Source of the DNA: Talinum fruticosum
Taxonomy: Eukaryota > Streptophyta > Magnoliopsida > Caryophyllales > Talinaceae
DNA: 64,000 nucleotides
Direction: 5' to 3'
Assembly (NCBI GenBank): GCA_021018815.1
Contig: JAITYX010000065.1
Coordinates: 228,501 to 292,500 of the forward strand
In this document: piece by piece, positions 10,434 to 22,859 of the stretch
Numbering within the stretch: the stretch's first letter is position 1
How the letters are laid out: each line of letters begins with the position of its first letter
Position numbers and translations under genes: made by a program
Notes under the pieces: model-generated
Told to the model about the DNA's origin: nothing
What the model saw: the letters and a program-made list of their open reading frames with translations, nothing else
Database searches by the model: none

Positions 10434-13102
10434 CTCGCAACTCGACATCATATCGGACATTGACCGAAAGCAAGTCCTCCACAGGCACGACATCACCTGG
10501 ATAATGAGCATCAAAGTCGGCTCGGGGTTTTTGCAAGTGTTCTTATAATGCCTCGTTTCTCCACACTTTGAACACCTCCGAGCTCGTACACCTTGACGCT
10601 GCGACTCTATCCTCCTTTTCCGTGGTCTCCACGATGACCGTTGATTTGTAGGGGGTACTATGCGGCGGTTGAGGTTGTCATCAAGCTCGTCCCCACCTAC
10701 CACCATCCCTGTTGTGTCATCCACCACGAGTAAATCATGCGTCTCCATAGGATGCACAACATTCATGTAAATTGCTGATCGTGCCGTCGCCTTGTAACGA
10801 GGGTGCACATACTCATACACCGACAACTTGTACTTGTTAATGACAGCCATTGCATGCGTGCAAGGCAATCCCCGCACCTGCCACCAGCTGCAACTGCAAG
10901 TCCCATTGGCTAAATTCACAACAAGGCCTTTACCGTTACTTAGTACTATGCCGTACTCTCCGACAACACTATTATACGAGTTGTATATCAATGACACAAC
11001 CAATGTTATCATATGTCTCTTGTAGCTTCTTCTCTACCCTTTTTCCGACCCCATTCTTCCACTCCCCAACCGACACTGCGTTTCTCGTTCCTCTTACCAA
11101 CTTTTTGCAAGTGGGCAGTCACAAGGAAGGGTATTGACATTGGTCTCAACGTCCGCATCCAATTGTTCCAACTCTCAATGGGGTTGTTATTCAATTTCCC
11201 CACCTATCCTTCTTGAATTTTGATCTGCACCCACCGTTACGGGTCATTCTGTTCTACCCACACGGCCAAATCATGCTTAAACATCCTCATTTCCTCCATC
11301 GCTAAGTCTGTACTCAGCATCGGTTGGAGCATATGCGACCCGATTAAACATTTCCTGAATAAGTATCTTTGAAGCTTCCTTGCGGTACCCAAGTTTGGTT
11401 GCCGCTTTTACAAAGTTCTCCCGAACATGCCGCGAGCAGTATGCATGGTTTTCTACGCCAAACACTTTAGGCACAGCAGACAGCGACGAATCGGTGTCGA
11501 TCTGTCATTATCACGAGGCTTTAACCCTCCTAAACAGTTGAACAATTCAGTCAAAAACCACAACCAATCATCGTCATTTTCCCACGACACAACTGCATAT
11601 GCAACATCGAACAAGCGGTTATCCGCATCCAATGCAGCTGCCGCCAACAAGGTCCCCTCGTATGGTCCACTTAGATGAGTGCCATCAATAAACAATATCT
11701 TCCTACACCCTAGTATGAAACCATTCAGCGATGACCCGTATGCAACAAACATTCGCCGGAACCGATAACCATCGACCTCGTAAAATGCTTTGGAGTCGGG
11801 ATTTGATCTAACAATCGCAGCGCATAGCCGAGGCAATAACTTGTACGATCATGTGGTTCACCCATTACCATTTTCGAGCGTACTCCGTGCCCTCCAACAC
11901 TGCATGTGCGACACATTCATTCTAAATTCTAGCTTCATATCCTTCAACAATTCAACCGGTGAATAATCGGTGGACAATTTGATCTTCGCATCTACCAAAT
12001 GAGCAAGCGAGGTTTGCTCTAATCCTTTTCCCCATCCCTTCTCCCATCCGACATCGATCCCCCACACTATGCAAGTGTACCGCTTTAAAAACTTTGACAA
12101 TCATCCCATCCACTTTGTTCGGTCCGAGTTAAACATATGTAAAAATTGCAGTTCATCGCCTTGCACTCCACCTCAATGCGCTCTCTACAATTTCTTTTGA
12201 ACCTATACTCAAGCCGGTTGGCTACTGCATATTTCCACATGCTCAACCTAAATGATTCAGTCGAAGAAAATACCTTCCCCACCCCTTTAATTTCATTTTT
12301 CCATATGGACATTCTCCTACTGTACACTCCAGACTGCAGCCCGGATCGAGGCCACACAACCCCATCCTCGGGAGAATGACACTCGGACATGAAATCGATT
12401 CAGAACTCGATCGCCTTCGAATTATCTTGTGGTATGTCGACATCTTCTCCAATAATAATAGCCTCGGCACCCAATCTTTGGCCACTTATTTCTTCTTGAG
12501 GTTGCAACCTAGCACTCACATAGCCACACAAATATTGAGCACAATTATCATAACCCCAAAGCTAAATTTAAGACACACACACACACACACACCATAACAA
12601 CATATAACATAAATACGAGGTTACATGTTCCACGAACATTACCTTCGATTACTTACTCCGAGTTCTACGTCTATCACCATCAACTTCCAACACCGCATTG
12701 CTCGGGTTACCACATCCCCGCTTTTTACAATCAATCTTTTCCACCCTCCGTGATAAAGGTATCACACTTAGAACCTCATCCCCGGATACATACATAAATG
12801 CATAATCAATGTTTGGCTTCAACAATTTCTTCACGTCACTTTCCCTTGCAAAAGGCATTATCATCCTCCTATCAAACTTATAAGCTGTACCACAACTCAC
12901 GATCCCCTAAAGGAATCCCCATCACGTCCTCAACCAACATATGTACATCACCCACCCCTATATTCTCCTTCAACCAAACACAATCTACATTGCCACCTAC
13001 ATACACCACACCTACATTATGGGCCTCCTCCAACTGCCCTCCCCAACACACATACATAACGACCTCTCTCTCACCAACTACTTGCTCCACCAGTGACTCC
13101 AT
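10434..13102 (-). pseudogene. Mutator-like (MULE, MuDR-type) transposase relic, left copy
   Basis: Domains in order on the minus strand: a plant MULE N-terminal segment (MESLVEQVVGEREVV at 13102, then MIMPFARESDVKKLL); the MuDR DNA-binding region (FSSTESFRLSMWKYAVANR, about 12260, with KRNCRERIEVECKA); LKRYTCI and MQCWRAR (12080-11900); the DDE core with FIDGTHLSGPYEGTLL and DWLWFL (about 11690-11550); CSRHVRENF (about 11430); NNNPIESWNNWMR (about 11190); the SWIM finger CSCSWWQVRGLPCTHAM (about 10890); and a knuckle CSKCGETRHYKNTC (about 10560). Transposase of this family cuts at MULE terminal repeats. Several frameshifts separate the blocks, so it is not functional. An AC microsatellite at 12575-12596 sits in a probable intron. 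Confidence 0.85.
12575..12596. repeat. AC dinucleotide repeat
   Basis: About ten AC units inside the left MULE gene. A TG run occupies the equivalent place in the right copy (about 49542-49558). Confidence 0.85.
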
Positions 13103-14118
13103 CTCTGTCTTTCACACTTATGAACCACTCTACATATTAACAACAACCCACATATGGGACAACCACATATATTGTCAATTATACTTTACATACATACCAT
13201 ATTAATATATTACCAAATACTATTTTTATGAACATATTCATACAGTCCATGTATATATATACAATTAACCCGACATGATATACACATACATCCAATATAA
13301 CATAAGCCAAATTACCCTTAGAATATGTACACAATAAACTACATATTACATTCACATAGCCAAACAACACATTCACACCCACCTTTACAATTATACATCA
13401 ACTTCAACAAACTCAACAAGTTCAACATTAAATGTAATCCAAGGATGACATGCTAGTACAACCAGTATGATAGAAACTAAATTTCCACTTGTCCAATACA
13501 TATAAAAACATGCATGACACAAGCACAACCAACGTATGAACGCCCTATTATACTTGTTAAATCTACGTACCAAGCATTGCAATCATAATTAAACCACACA
13601 TTTCATTTTTTCAATTTCAAATGACAACACTTCAAGTACATCACATATATAAAACATGAATAAATGTTCCTCCCAACTAATTGACTCATATTTAACCAAC
13701 AAAACAATATTCATCAACCATATTACAAAACTCAATGCACCCAATCAAACTAAAAACCCTAAATCCATTTACAGCCAACTCTTATACACATAAATGTATA
13801 CAAAAATCATATTTTAAAATAATAACAAACTCTACCCCGATTGTTCAAAATTCCCATACCCAACCTACAATTATGTTGTACCTAATAATAACCAATCATA
13901 AACCAAAACCCACCTACACAAATTGAATATAATACACAATTAAACTTACTTACCCAACCAATTTCACATCCCAATCGCCTTCAACTTCATCTGCGTCGGA
14001 ATAAGCTGGATCTGTTGGCAACCTCCACAATCATAGCACACCTCTCTCTCTCTCTTCAATGCTCAGCATCGATCATCTCAAAATAATGTAAAGCTTTTCA
14101 AAACATTCAGCTTCTTCC
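13103..14118 (-). other. MULE leader: 5' exon, long AT-rich intron and GA tract
   Basis: On the minus strand, a GA tract (14058-14039) is followed by a conserved leader exon holding DADEVEGDWDVKLVG and ending GGTTG|GTAAGTAAG near 13970. A long AT-rich sequence then leads to the transposase start. The right copy has the same arrangement at 48029-49030. No other coding region seen. Confidence 0.5.
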
Positions 14119-14620
14119 ATAGGAAATTTACAAATGGATACGGTTTTAATTAAAATTTACGAGTGCGGTTTGACAATTTACACATGGGTCTTCTTCTTCT
14201 TCTCACTTTTCTTCTCAGTCTACTTGTTCTCGCTGTTCTTCTCCATGTACTTCTTCTCGGGTCTTCTTCCGGTGTATTTCTCGCTCTTCTTCTCCCTCTC
14301 TTACTCTCTCTTCTTGTCGCCCTTTTTCTCCCTCTCCTTCTCCCTCTCCTTCTTCTTCTCCTCACTCTTCTGCTCTAATCCCTCTTTCTTTCTCTCTCTT
14401 CCTGCTCTCTACCTATCCCCCTTTGAACTCCTTCCACAACACACCTCCAAACCTCCATCCGCACCAAAAATCAACCCAATATTATTAAGGGTTTTTGGTC
14501 TTTTTATCTTTCCATATCCAAACCAATTTCATATGGGCTCCAGTAAAGATGACTTGTAGGTAAATTGCAAAACTAAAGTTGTTATTATAAATTGAAGTGT
14601 GATGCAACTGTAAATTTCCC
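14119..14620. repeat. Element terminus / MITE-like segment with inverted ends
   Basis: The plus strand starts GGAAATTTACAAATGG at 14119 and the minus strand starts GGGAAATTTACAGTTG at 14620, giving imperfect inverted ends about 500 bases apart. The sequence inward of 14620 resembles the sequence inward of 47750 (shared GACCAAAAACC and TTAATATTG), so this is probably the inner end of the composite element. A CT-rich tract at about 14180-14420 lies inside. Confidence 0.5.
14180..14420. repeat. CT-rich low-complexity tract
   Basis: Runs of CTTCTTCTC and CTCCCTCTC on the plus strand. Long open frames here come from composition, not from a gene. Confidence 0.85.
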
Positions 14621-14825
14621 TTATTTAATTCCGAGTTTGAAACAATTCGGAACCGAAATTCACGAGAACTTCCAAATCCCCGCAACAAAATTTCGGATCT
14701 GAATAAATCGGATGTGAAACAAAACCAATGTGAAGAGGGAGAGGGAGAAAAGAGAAATGATACCGTTGAAGCTCGGTGGTTACGGGACTGGAAGGATCGA
14801 CCAGCTGCAGCGGCGGCTACCCCGA
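14621..14825. other. Short intergenic stretch
   Basis: AT-rich to mixed sequence outside the composite element. No gene recognised. Confidence 0.3.
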
Positions 14826-14930
14826 CGTTGAAGGCCTCGAAGCTCGGTGGAAGGATCGGCCGAGATAAATGGTGGCGTTGAAGGCCTCGAAGCTCGGTGG
14901 AAGGATCAGCCGAGATAAATGGTGGCGTTA
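14826..14930. repeat. Two-copy tandem repeat, about 51 bp
   Basis: Adjacent copies of GTTGAAGGCCTCGAAGCTCG followed by GTGGAAGGATC(G/A)GCCGAG and ATAAATGGTGGCG, nearly identical, so the duplication looks recent. The region is GC-rich compared with its surroundings. Confidence 0.85.
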
Positions 14931-15260
14931 AAGGCTCGAGCAGCGGCGCCACCGTGTTGATATCGGCGGTGGCCGGACCTCCATTGTTTCCGGCAACTTA
15001 CTTTGTCATTAAGAAACGAGAGAAAGAGAGACGGGGAGACAACATGGCAAGCCGGAATCAGCCAGGGAAGAACCCATGGAGGGATGTCTCCAACCGCGGC
15101 GTGAAATCGGTGAAAAGGAGGCGGCTGCGGCGGCGACAGCGCGAGAGGCCGATGTTGGACCTTCCGCTATGGTGGCGTTTTGGGCGAGGACAGAGGGGCG
15201 AGTGAAAGGGCCGATGATTCCGGAAAGAGAAAAGCCATGGAAGGGTAAGACCCATTTTCA
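14931..15260. other. GC-richer stretch with short open frames, no recognised protein
   Basis: Both strands are open for up to about 100 codons with arginine- and glycine-rich translations that look compositional. I see no domain and no intron signals. Confidence 0.3.
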
Positions 15261-15934
15261 ATAATTAAAGTCACTACTACTAAATGGTTTTGAGCGAGTT
15301 GAGGTAAAATGAAAAGGTCCTATTACCATAAAATTGAAAAGCTGCGGTTGTAATTTATAAGAAAACCATTGAGTGTGTCACGAAATTCGTGAAATATTAG
15401 GATTTACTCTATCCTATTGTTACTAAATCTTGCTTGTAACTTAAACAACTTTCTTATATAACTATAGGTTAGTCACAATATTTTCTTTAAGAAAAGAGTG
15501 ACTTATCCGTTCAACAAAAACTTAGAGAATCGCATAAATTATACGTAAACAAGTCAAAATATGTAACTTAGGTAATTTCGGTATGAATTATTTTTTAAAT
15601 ATTTGAGATCCAACCGCTCCAAGCAATAAAAAAATCATGCACGGAATTGACTCTTGAAGTAGACATTTGTAGGAGGCAAAATTTTGTTAGCCAACTATTT
15701 GCCGCCATGTGAAAAATTAATTATTTTTATTCGACCTATTGCAAATTATCATGTGTAAAATTGGTTTCGAGAAAGTCTTTAAAATTAAAATCGAAAGAAA
15801 TTAAATTTCATCCAATTAGAATCGTCACGTGTCGCTGATGATGTAGTAAATAGTAAATATTTATTTTAAGAAATAATTACTAAATTATGGCTCGGATCCA
15901 AAATCCAACTCAAACCCTAATTCCAAAAGGTTAT
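15261..15934. other. AT-rich stretch, possible start of a degenerate LTR
   Basis: A TGTCACGAAATTCGTG motif near 15377 could start an LTR whose promoter is the TATA box near 15942. No matching end or target duplication was found. Confidence 0.25.
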
Positions 15935-15975
15935 AAATAGAGGCATTCCCCACATTTTTCACACCATTCAACATC
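15935..15975 (+). promoter_or_regulatory. TATA box of an LTR-like promoter
   Basis: GGTTATAAATAGAGGCATTCC is a strong plant TATA box, followed by a CA-rich start-site-like region. The surroundings look like an LTR rather than a host gene, because only a short serine- and arginine-rich ORF (16040-16303) with no known domain follows. Confidence 0.35.
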
Positions 15976-17829
15976 CGTAAAATCCATAGTTCGAGTACAA
16001 ACAACATCCAATTACCAAGCGTCAAGGAAGGATCAAAGTATGCAACCATTCAACATTCGAAGTCAAAGTCAAGAATTCAGATTCAAGACTTTCAACACAT
16101 CCAGATCAAGAATCGTTCAACGTTCATCATTTGGCTCTTCATCAACGTTCGAGATCAAGTTACAACGCCCTCGAACCATTCGAGTTACAAAGAGATTGAA
16201 TAAGAGGATTACATTTATTGTATTCAATACGAAATTATACCATTCAACAAAAATCAATACAAATTATATTTGTTTCCTAATTTCCTGTCTTTATTTATTT
16301 TAGACTCGAAATCATGTTTACAAGCTCATATAAATCGGGTGTTGTTCTCTTCGTGTTTTGTTGATCTTTGTTAAAAATTAGTCCAGTTCCTCCAGCTCCG
16401 AGAAAAAAAAAACTTTGGATTGTGAAGAAATATCAAATAAATATAAATTTTGTAATAATTTTTTGCCTAAAAGTTTTGTTGGAAATTATAAAAATAATAA
16501 AAAAGGAGAAAAAAATAATTAATAAGAAAAAATTTGTGGACCGAATTCCACTAGTTTAATCCGGTTCAACCATCAATCGGGTCAACCGATTTAATCCGAG
16601 CTAAATGTTCCGATCGGAACCATTGACCCACTTTGTGGAGCGGGTCGATCACCGGGCTGGTTCTCTCAATATAGGTTGGGAATGACGTGTCATCAAGTTG
16701 GTGGAGTTGAGATTAAGAGAGGCAAAACGGTAATCGCCGCAACGAGCTACACTTTTACTGGTCTAAAATCGAATTGAAATTGAATGGAAATTACTGAGAA
16801 AAATATGAATTCAACACAAATCGGATGGATTTATACCCCGAAGTCTACTGAGAGACACAAATTTAGTACAAATTGAATTTATTTATACCTTAAGTCTCTG
16901 CGAAATTTATTATTTAGGGCAAAACATGTTGACCTTGTTTGGCAAACATCTATTAGCTGTTGGTCATTCATCGATTGGATTAAGCTATTACTTGTTGGTT
17001 AATTGGATTAGTCTGTTTAAATTTATTTGTTTCAAAAAAAATGCTTGGTAAAATTAGTTATTTCTAAAAAATGTGAGACAAAAAGATAATTTACAAAAAT
17101 TCAATCCCAAAAAGTTATTAAAATTAGCTTTTTAAAAATGACTTTTCAATGGAAAAAGTTATTATAAAAAATCAACTTCCCAAACACCTTAAATATCTTT
17201 TTGACCAAATTAAAAAGTCAAAACTCCCTAAAAATTATTTTTCGCAAAAAGCGATTGAAAAACTATTTTCCAAATATGACCGTTAATTTTTTATTCTTTT
17301 TTAAAAGTTTTGAAGCCCAATATGTAATTGACCTGATAATTAAATGAATTGATTTTAAAGGACCGCTTCCCTGCTCTTAATGGATTGTGATTGTCCTTGA
17401 GTTAGCTTATATAGTTGACTCACAAGAAAAGAAAAGAGGGAATTAGGGAACAATTTAACCCCGGTTTGACTCGAAATTAGAAGAGGTGGAAAATGTACAT
17501 CGCTGAAGAAATGTTTGCTATACTGATAAAAGATATTTGTTAGTAGAAATCTCTTGCATTTTAGATACTCCACAGACGCGAAACAAAAGTCATACCAGTA
17601 TTAATCTAAAAGCTCCAGATACATAACATTATGAGGCTTTTTTATGAAGTGTAACAATTACGGAGGTGTTTCGACAATGTTATTAGATGTTGTATAATGT
17701 TTGATTGGATATAATCTACCTTGTAATATAAACAAATATGTAATTTTGTTTCTATTATCTCATTGGTTGTACGAGAATATTATAAGGAAAAAATGGTTAT
17801 GTTGTTATGATCATTATAAATTATGTAAG
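15976..17829. other. Intergenic sequence without a recognised gene
   Basis: Mostly AT-rich. It contains a short ORF of doubtful reality (16040-16303), GGTTCAACC/AACCGATTTAATCCG dyads near 16560-16600, and nothing else I can support as a gene. Confidence 0.4.
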
Positions 17830-18366
17830 ATGTGTTTGGTTGAAGGAAAAATAATTTCCTTATGTTTTTAACTTATATTTTGAATTGTTTGGTAGGAAGA
17901 AAAATGACTTTCAGCTCATACTTCGCATTACTTTAATGGTTATATATGTGGTGATAAATATCGAGAAATGAAAGAATTTTGATAAGCTTTCTTTAATGTT
18001 CCCTATCGGATGGTAAAGTTTTAATTTAAACTGTTCAAATCACCCATATCCGAAAAATTGGTTAACTAATTTTTTGTGGTTATACATATGTGATGATAAA
18101 TATCGACAAATGAAGGAATTTTGATATTAAATTTTACAGTTGAGATTTTTTAACGTTCCCTATTAAATGGTTAAATTTTGATTTAAATTGCTGAAGTCAC
18201 CTGTATCTGAAAAATTAATTTCCTTCATTTTTAAATGAAAAAATTTCCCTCAAACGGGTTAAAATTATTTTTCTTGAAAAATAAGTATTCATCCTATTCT
18301 TCACCAAACAACGGAAAATTGAAAAATTATTTTCTAGAAAACTTTTTCCTCCCAATCAAACACACT
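17830..18366. repeat. MITE-like element with imperfect terminal inverted repeats
   Basis: The left end GTGTTTGGTTGAAGGAAAAA (about 17832) and the reverse complement of the right end, GTGTTTGATTGGGAGGAAAA (about 18366), form terminal inverted repeats of about 25 bases. Non-coding, AT-rich. The superfamily is not assigned because the target duplication is unclear. Confidence 0.55.
17937..18219. repeat. Internal tandem duplication, about 140 bp
   Basis: Two copies (about 17937-18066 and 18079-18219) share GATAAATATCGA(G/C)AAATGAA, GAATTTTGATA, GTTCCCTAT and CATCTGAAAAATT-like blocks, inside the MITE-like element. Confidence 0.7.
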
Positions 18367-18949
18367 CATATTCATGCGTGTGTTACAGAGTTAATTATAT
18401 TACATCCATTCAAACATCCCATTCAATTATTAGTTGTATGCAATAGCTATTTATATTAAGTTATTGCATTAATTGTTTATGTAAAAGGTGTTTTGTGAGT
18501 TAGTTATTTCTAGAAGACCTCTTGTCACTCATTCAATATCCATATATTTTTGTATTATAATTTTATTTTTTTAACTCATGAACCATAAAGACAATAGAGT
18601 ACAATAAAGAACGGACGAATTGGAGTTAAAATCTAATTCAAGACTTCAATCTAAACCAATGAAAGGATCTCATCAATTGCATTATAAATTACTAGCTATG
18701 ACACGCACATTGTCGCTATATTAATTTTTCTAATAATTATATGGTAATTTAGAAGTATCATTAAAAAAATTATTCATATATTTAACACAATTTAAAAACA
18801 TGATGAATAAATATAAGAATTGATGTTGATGTAAACAATAGTAAAAATAAAAGTTCAAAGTATTATTAAAACACTACATAAGAGTAATATAAGGTAATAC
18901 GATGAAAATAATGATGGTTAAACAATAACATAACCTCAATCAAACTCTT

Positions 18950-19062
18950 CTCCTTATTTATTTTGGGTAAGTTTATTCGTCGATGTCAAGTAAAGGCAGT
19001 TTATTTTGGGTAAGTTTATTCGTCGATGCCAAGTCACGATAGTTTATTTGGGTAACTCTATC
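18950..19062. repeat. Short tandem repeat, about 50 bp
   Basis: TTTATTTTGGGTAAGTTTAT followed by TCGTCGATG(T/C)CAAGT occurs twice, then a third partial copy (GTTTATTTGGGTAACTC). Confidence 0.75.
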
Positions 19063-22000
19063 TGATCCATGACTATTATTATAACCTATAATGTCCGGTC
19101 ATATATATAAATCACGTAATGTCAATTATAGCTTGAAAGATAAAATCAACAACTTATTTTGATCATTTTGCTACTTGTAATTTTTAGAAAGCTAAAATAA
19201 TAACATTTACTCCATAAAATGTGAGTAGACTTCAGTTACAACCTTACAACCCATTAATGGGCTAAAATATGGAATAAATCAATGTGTGTTATATACTTTC
19301 GAATTTAAAGTAACATATAACATTCAACCCCAGAAAAGGAGACTTTTAGAAAAACTACATAATCAACTCTAGCCAGAATGCTTCGCGCATCAGTACCCAA
19401 ATCACCATTGATCATCACATCAAATGAATGGAAAGGATGGGAGTAAGATTATCCCGTGGGCATACCAAACTTCATTGCTATACATATAACATATCCACAA
19501 ACATCAGTAAGCATGTACAAATTCTAGAAAGTTTTCTAATAAAATACATCTCAGACCATTTTTACCTTGGCACACTTCAATGAGGAGAAAATATGCTTAT
19601 TGGGATTAAAATCCTGAATATAGTTCTTCTTGGCAGAATTTATAGATGGTGTTCAAGTTGGTCACCTCTTGAACAATTTGTTGGCCATTGTTGATCGGTC
19701 CTACAGAACCCCACCTCGAAAAAGATTTAGTATTTCGAAAGACTAAAAAATTTACAAATTAAACACAATAATCATTTTGTGAACAATAACAGAATCTAAA
19801 GGGCAATGTCCTATGATTAATAGCTCACTGTAAAAACAGGCTCATTGTATCATGAGACTGAATTCGGTAGCTAACAATATGACCGAAAATAAAACCCACT
19901 TATGTGATCACATGAAAGGGCACATTAATCTGCTTACCTATCTAAAGCTAGCTTGCATTTGCTTTGTCAGTATTGTAGCTAAGGATGTCTTCTGAGTTGG
20001 AAGGTACTGAACTATAAGAGAAAGGGATGCACAAAACCAAACATAGTATGAGGTTAACGGCAAAACTATTACCTCTGTTGTTGTCTAATTCAGCAAAGAC
20101 AAACTCTCAATTTCTTCATTAAGCCCCATGTAATTAAGATGAATAAAATAGAGACTTAAAAAATAGTGAACTCCTATCAATTAAACCCTTCCCCCAAAAG
20201 GATCCATCTTAGTAAAATGTTCTATAAGTAGGTCTCTTACTATTCCCCCCCACGCCCCAACTCATAAAATCTTTCAATGCCCCAACTCCACCAACAACAA
20301 CAAAACAAAATCTCTTAATTAACGAATCCCCTCCAGAATCTAGTGAAATTCCAAGAACTAAACAAGAAAACCCGAGAATCAAGAAACAAAAATCAATCAA
20401 ATAATGACCAAAGTAGCAAGAAGCTTAAAAATTGACAACTCTTGATGAATAGAGATAATAACACAATTAGCACACAATTAAAAAGTGACAGAGGGAGGAG
20501 AGAGAAAGTAGAGAAGATGAAGTTTTGAACGGAAAGGGTGCTTACAGAGAAAGATTGGTTATAACTGCCATTTTTGAGATATGACTGAAGCCATATGTCA
20601 AAATCACCGCCAGATTTCATCCACCTGAGTCGCAATTCAAAAAATTAGTAGATTGAATACCAATAAAAACAAATTTCAAAAAATTAGAAAACCCATGAAT
20701 CATTCCGACTCAAGCTTCTAGGCCATTATTAGAGACATGTTGAACTTGGTTGTGGATGCCATTGAAGTTGATAGAGAGACGGAAAATGAAAGAGATAGTC
20801 AAGGGGTAGCGAATGAGGGCAAAGAGAGTAAGGGAGAGTGACGGTTTAGGGGGCCTTCATGTTCATGTTACTGGAGTGGAGAGGGAGGGTTGGGAGAGAA
20901 AAGGTTGTGTATAAAAATATGAGAGAAAGAGTTAAGAGAGTCATTAATAATAAGCTTTGAAAAAGCGAGGGAAATGATACAGTAAATTGGAAGCTCGCTC
21001 AAGGAGCAAGGTCACTCACTGCTAGATTAAGTGCAAAATCAACTCTTTCTATTGTGTTGCTTTTGCTAAGATAAGCACTCATATGATATATGGTCAAAAA
21101 ATATTTCAAGAAAGAGGGGGGCCTAAAAAGTGGCTATATTCACAAGAAGTTAAAATATCAAAAATCCACGAATTTCCAACAAAGACTGTAACTTTAGTTC
21201 CATACATGTACATGCAAAAGTCCAAAGATAAGCGATATCAAAACATAATTGAAGACAGCTCAGTGCATTCAATTTTTAGGCTAAGAAAATCAAAATGACA
21301 CTACCTATTAAGCACTACAATTAGCTCTTTTTTCCATTAACAACTAAATTATCAAATCATTTTCTAACTCCCTTCAACCCCACCATGTACACCCTAAGCC
21401 AACCACATATGAACAACCCAAATTTTGGACAAACAACTCACAAAAATCTAAAACTATTTCATTCCGTTTCCTATTTCATATCTCTGGAAAATGAGCATAT
21501 AATCTATATTAGCTTTTTAATCAATGAAGAAATTCAAATTCCCAGCCATGGCCAAAGAAATAGTTACCTTTAACTTCATCGCAAGTCTATATATTAATTA
21601 AACAAACAAATTGAATCAAAATGAAATTCAGGCCCTACAATCAATATCTAATGAAAACGCAATTGAAAAATTTTGTAGATGTTATATAATACCTTTGATG
21701 TTTTCTGAAACAACCGACGACAATGTTGGACTAAGAGAAGAGATGGTACCTACCATGAAAATCAATAGATTAAGAGAGGGAGACAATAAAGGAAAAATAA
21801 GGAATTGGAAATGATTTTGGTGATAAAATACATGACCTTTCAAGCAAAAAGATGCATGTAAATTTAAATGAATGTGCAAAAAAATTATCCATCCCTAAAC
21901 TCACAGAATCTTTAATGAGTCATCAAAAAGATGCTTGTGAATTTAAATTACTGTAATAGCTCATCAAATGAAACAACTACTGTCTTGAGTCCCATAAATC

Positions 22001-22442
22001 CTCTTCCAAAAAAAAAAAAAAAAATCAGCCACTAATTACACCCATTTCATATATCACCAATACATTACAATCAAAACCACCGCTAACAGAAAATAAAAAG
22101 AAATTAACTAATCCCTCCAAAATCTGGCGCTGAATTCTTCTATCATGCAAAGGCAAAGGAAGAATTCCAAGAACACTCAATCAGTGAAACTGGGTCATCA
22201 ATGTCAAAATTAAACTAAAAATGGAGACAATCTTATCAGCTAGAATTTCACACATCCCATAATGCAAATTACAAAGAAGCAACATTAGGCCAAAAATGGA
22301 ATTTGTAATTAACCTCAAAACTGGTAATACAGCTCTTATTCAAATTCAACCAAGAAAAAACCCTAAATTAGGCTAAAACGTAGAAACCCAAAAAACAAAA
22401 GATTTGCAAATTTAGAAGAAGTTAGTTACCATCATGTGAGAT
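19063..22442. other. Intergenic or unrecognised transcribed sequence
   Basis: No gene recognised. A splice-bounded candidate exon lies on the minus strand at 20624-20546 (acceptor CTCAG, donor GTAAGC). One frame reads WMKSGGDFDIWLQSYLKNGS and then YNQSFS, but I cannot link it to a family or to other exons. The rest is AT-rich with poly-A runs. Confidence 0.3.
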
Positions 22443-22859
22443 TTAGAGCACCTTGAGCATATTCTCGGCGGTGTTGTTCGTAAAGGCGCCTCCTTCCTCC
22501 ATATTCAAAATCGCATACCTCTTGGATCGAACCCCCAACCTCACTGGCTTACCGTTGAGATCGAGCTCGGCTACAACGGCGCGGGTGAAATCGCTATTGC
22601 CATTGCTCAAGAGGAGCTTCACATCGTTGATGTTGAGATTCTCTTTCCAGCCCTTCACCACCAAGGCGTCGTTGACTGAGATGCAGGCGATGACATCCAC
22701 ACCCTTGGATTTCAATTCGCCGGATTGCTCCACGAATCCCGGGAGGTGCATTTGCGAGCAGGTTGGAGTGAAGGTGCCGGGGACGGCGAAAAGGATGACC
22801 TTCTTGCCTTTGGTGAGGTCGCCGACGGTGGTGGGAATGAGGATCTCGAAAGAAGTAGA
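22443..22859 (-). pseudogene. Type II peroxiredoxin (PRXIIE-like) pseudogene, 5'-truncated
   Basis: Open for 138 codons and ending at TAA 22445-22443. It contains the peroxidatic motif [16 protein letters not shown], then [19 protein letters not shown], a [12 protein letters not shown] segment, and [20 protein letters not shown]. This is the thioredoxin-fold core of plant atypical 2-Cys peroxiredoxins, which reduce peroxides; the wording is closest to the plastid form, which is usually intronless. An in-frame TGA (22862-22860) lies directly upstream, so the transit peptide and about the first 30 core residues are missing. About nine or ten residues normally lying between RYAIL and the NLEEGGAFT-like block are also absent, removing a core strand. 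There is no start codon before the active site. I read it as a truncated, probably dead copy; a severe assembly error is the alternative. Confidence 0.75.

Larger units (their letters stand above)
4000..14620 (-). mobile_element. Left copy of a composite MULE-related element
   Basis: Read on the minus strand from 14620 this holds a terminus starting GGGAAATTTACA, a GA tract (about 14039-14058), a leader exon ending in a GTAAGT donor (about 13970), a MULE transposase, a dyad-rich array, an Athila-type ORF1, and two GRF/membrane genes. The same modules occur in the same order and relative strand at 47750-59327 on the plus strand. The outer terminus is not identified; the element may extend to the window start and include the PMD-like gene. 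The composite could instead be a nested cluster duplicated as a block, so the outer boundary is uncertain. Confidence 0.55.

Noticed and set aside
14134..14559. Long open frames on both strands (Ser/Phe-rich and Arg-rich)
   Set aside because: Low-complexity CT tract; composition alone keeps them open.
14485..15205. Open frames of 100-155 codons on both strands of a GC-richer patch
   Set aside because: No recognisable domain, compositional bias, and an internal tandem duplication.
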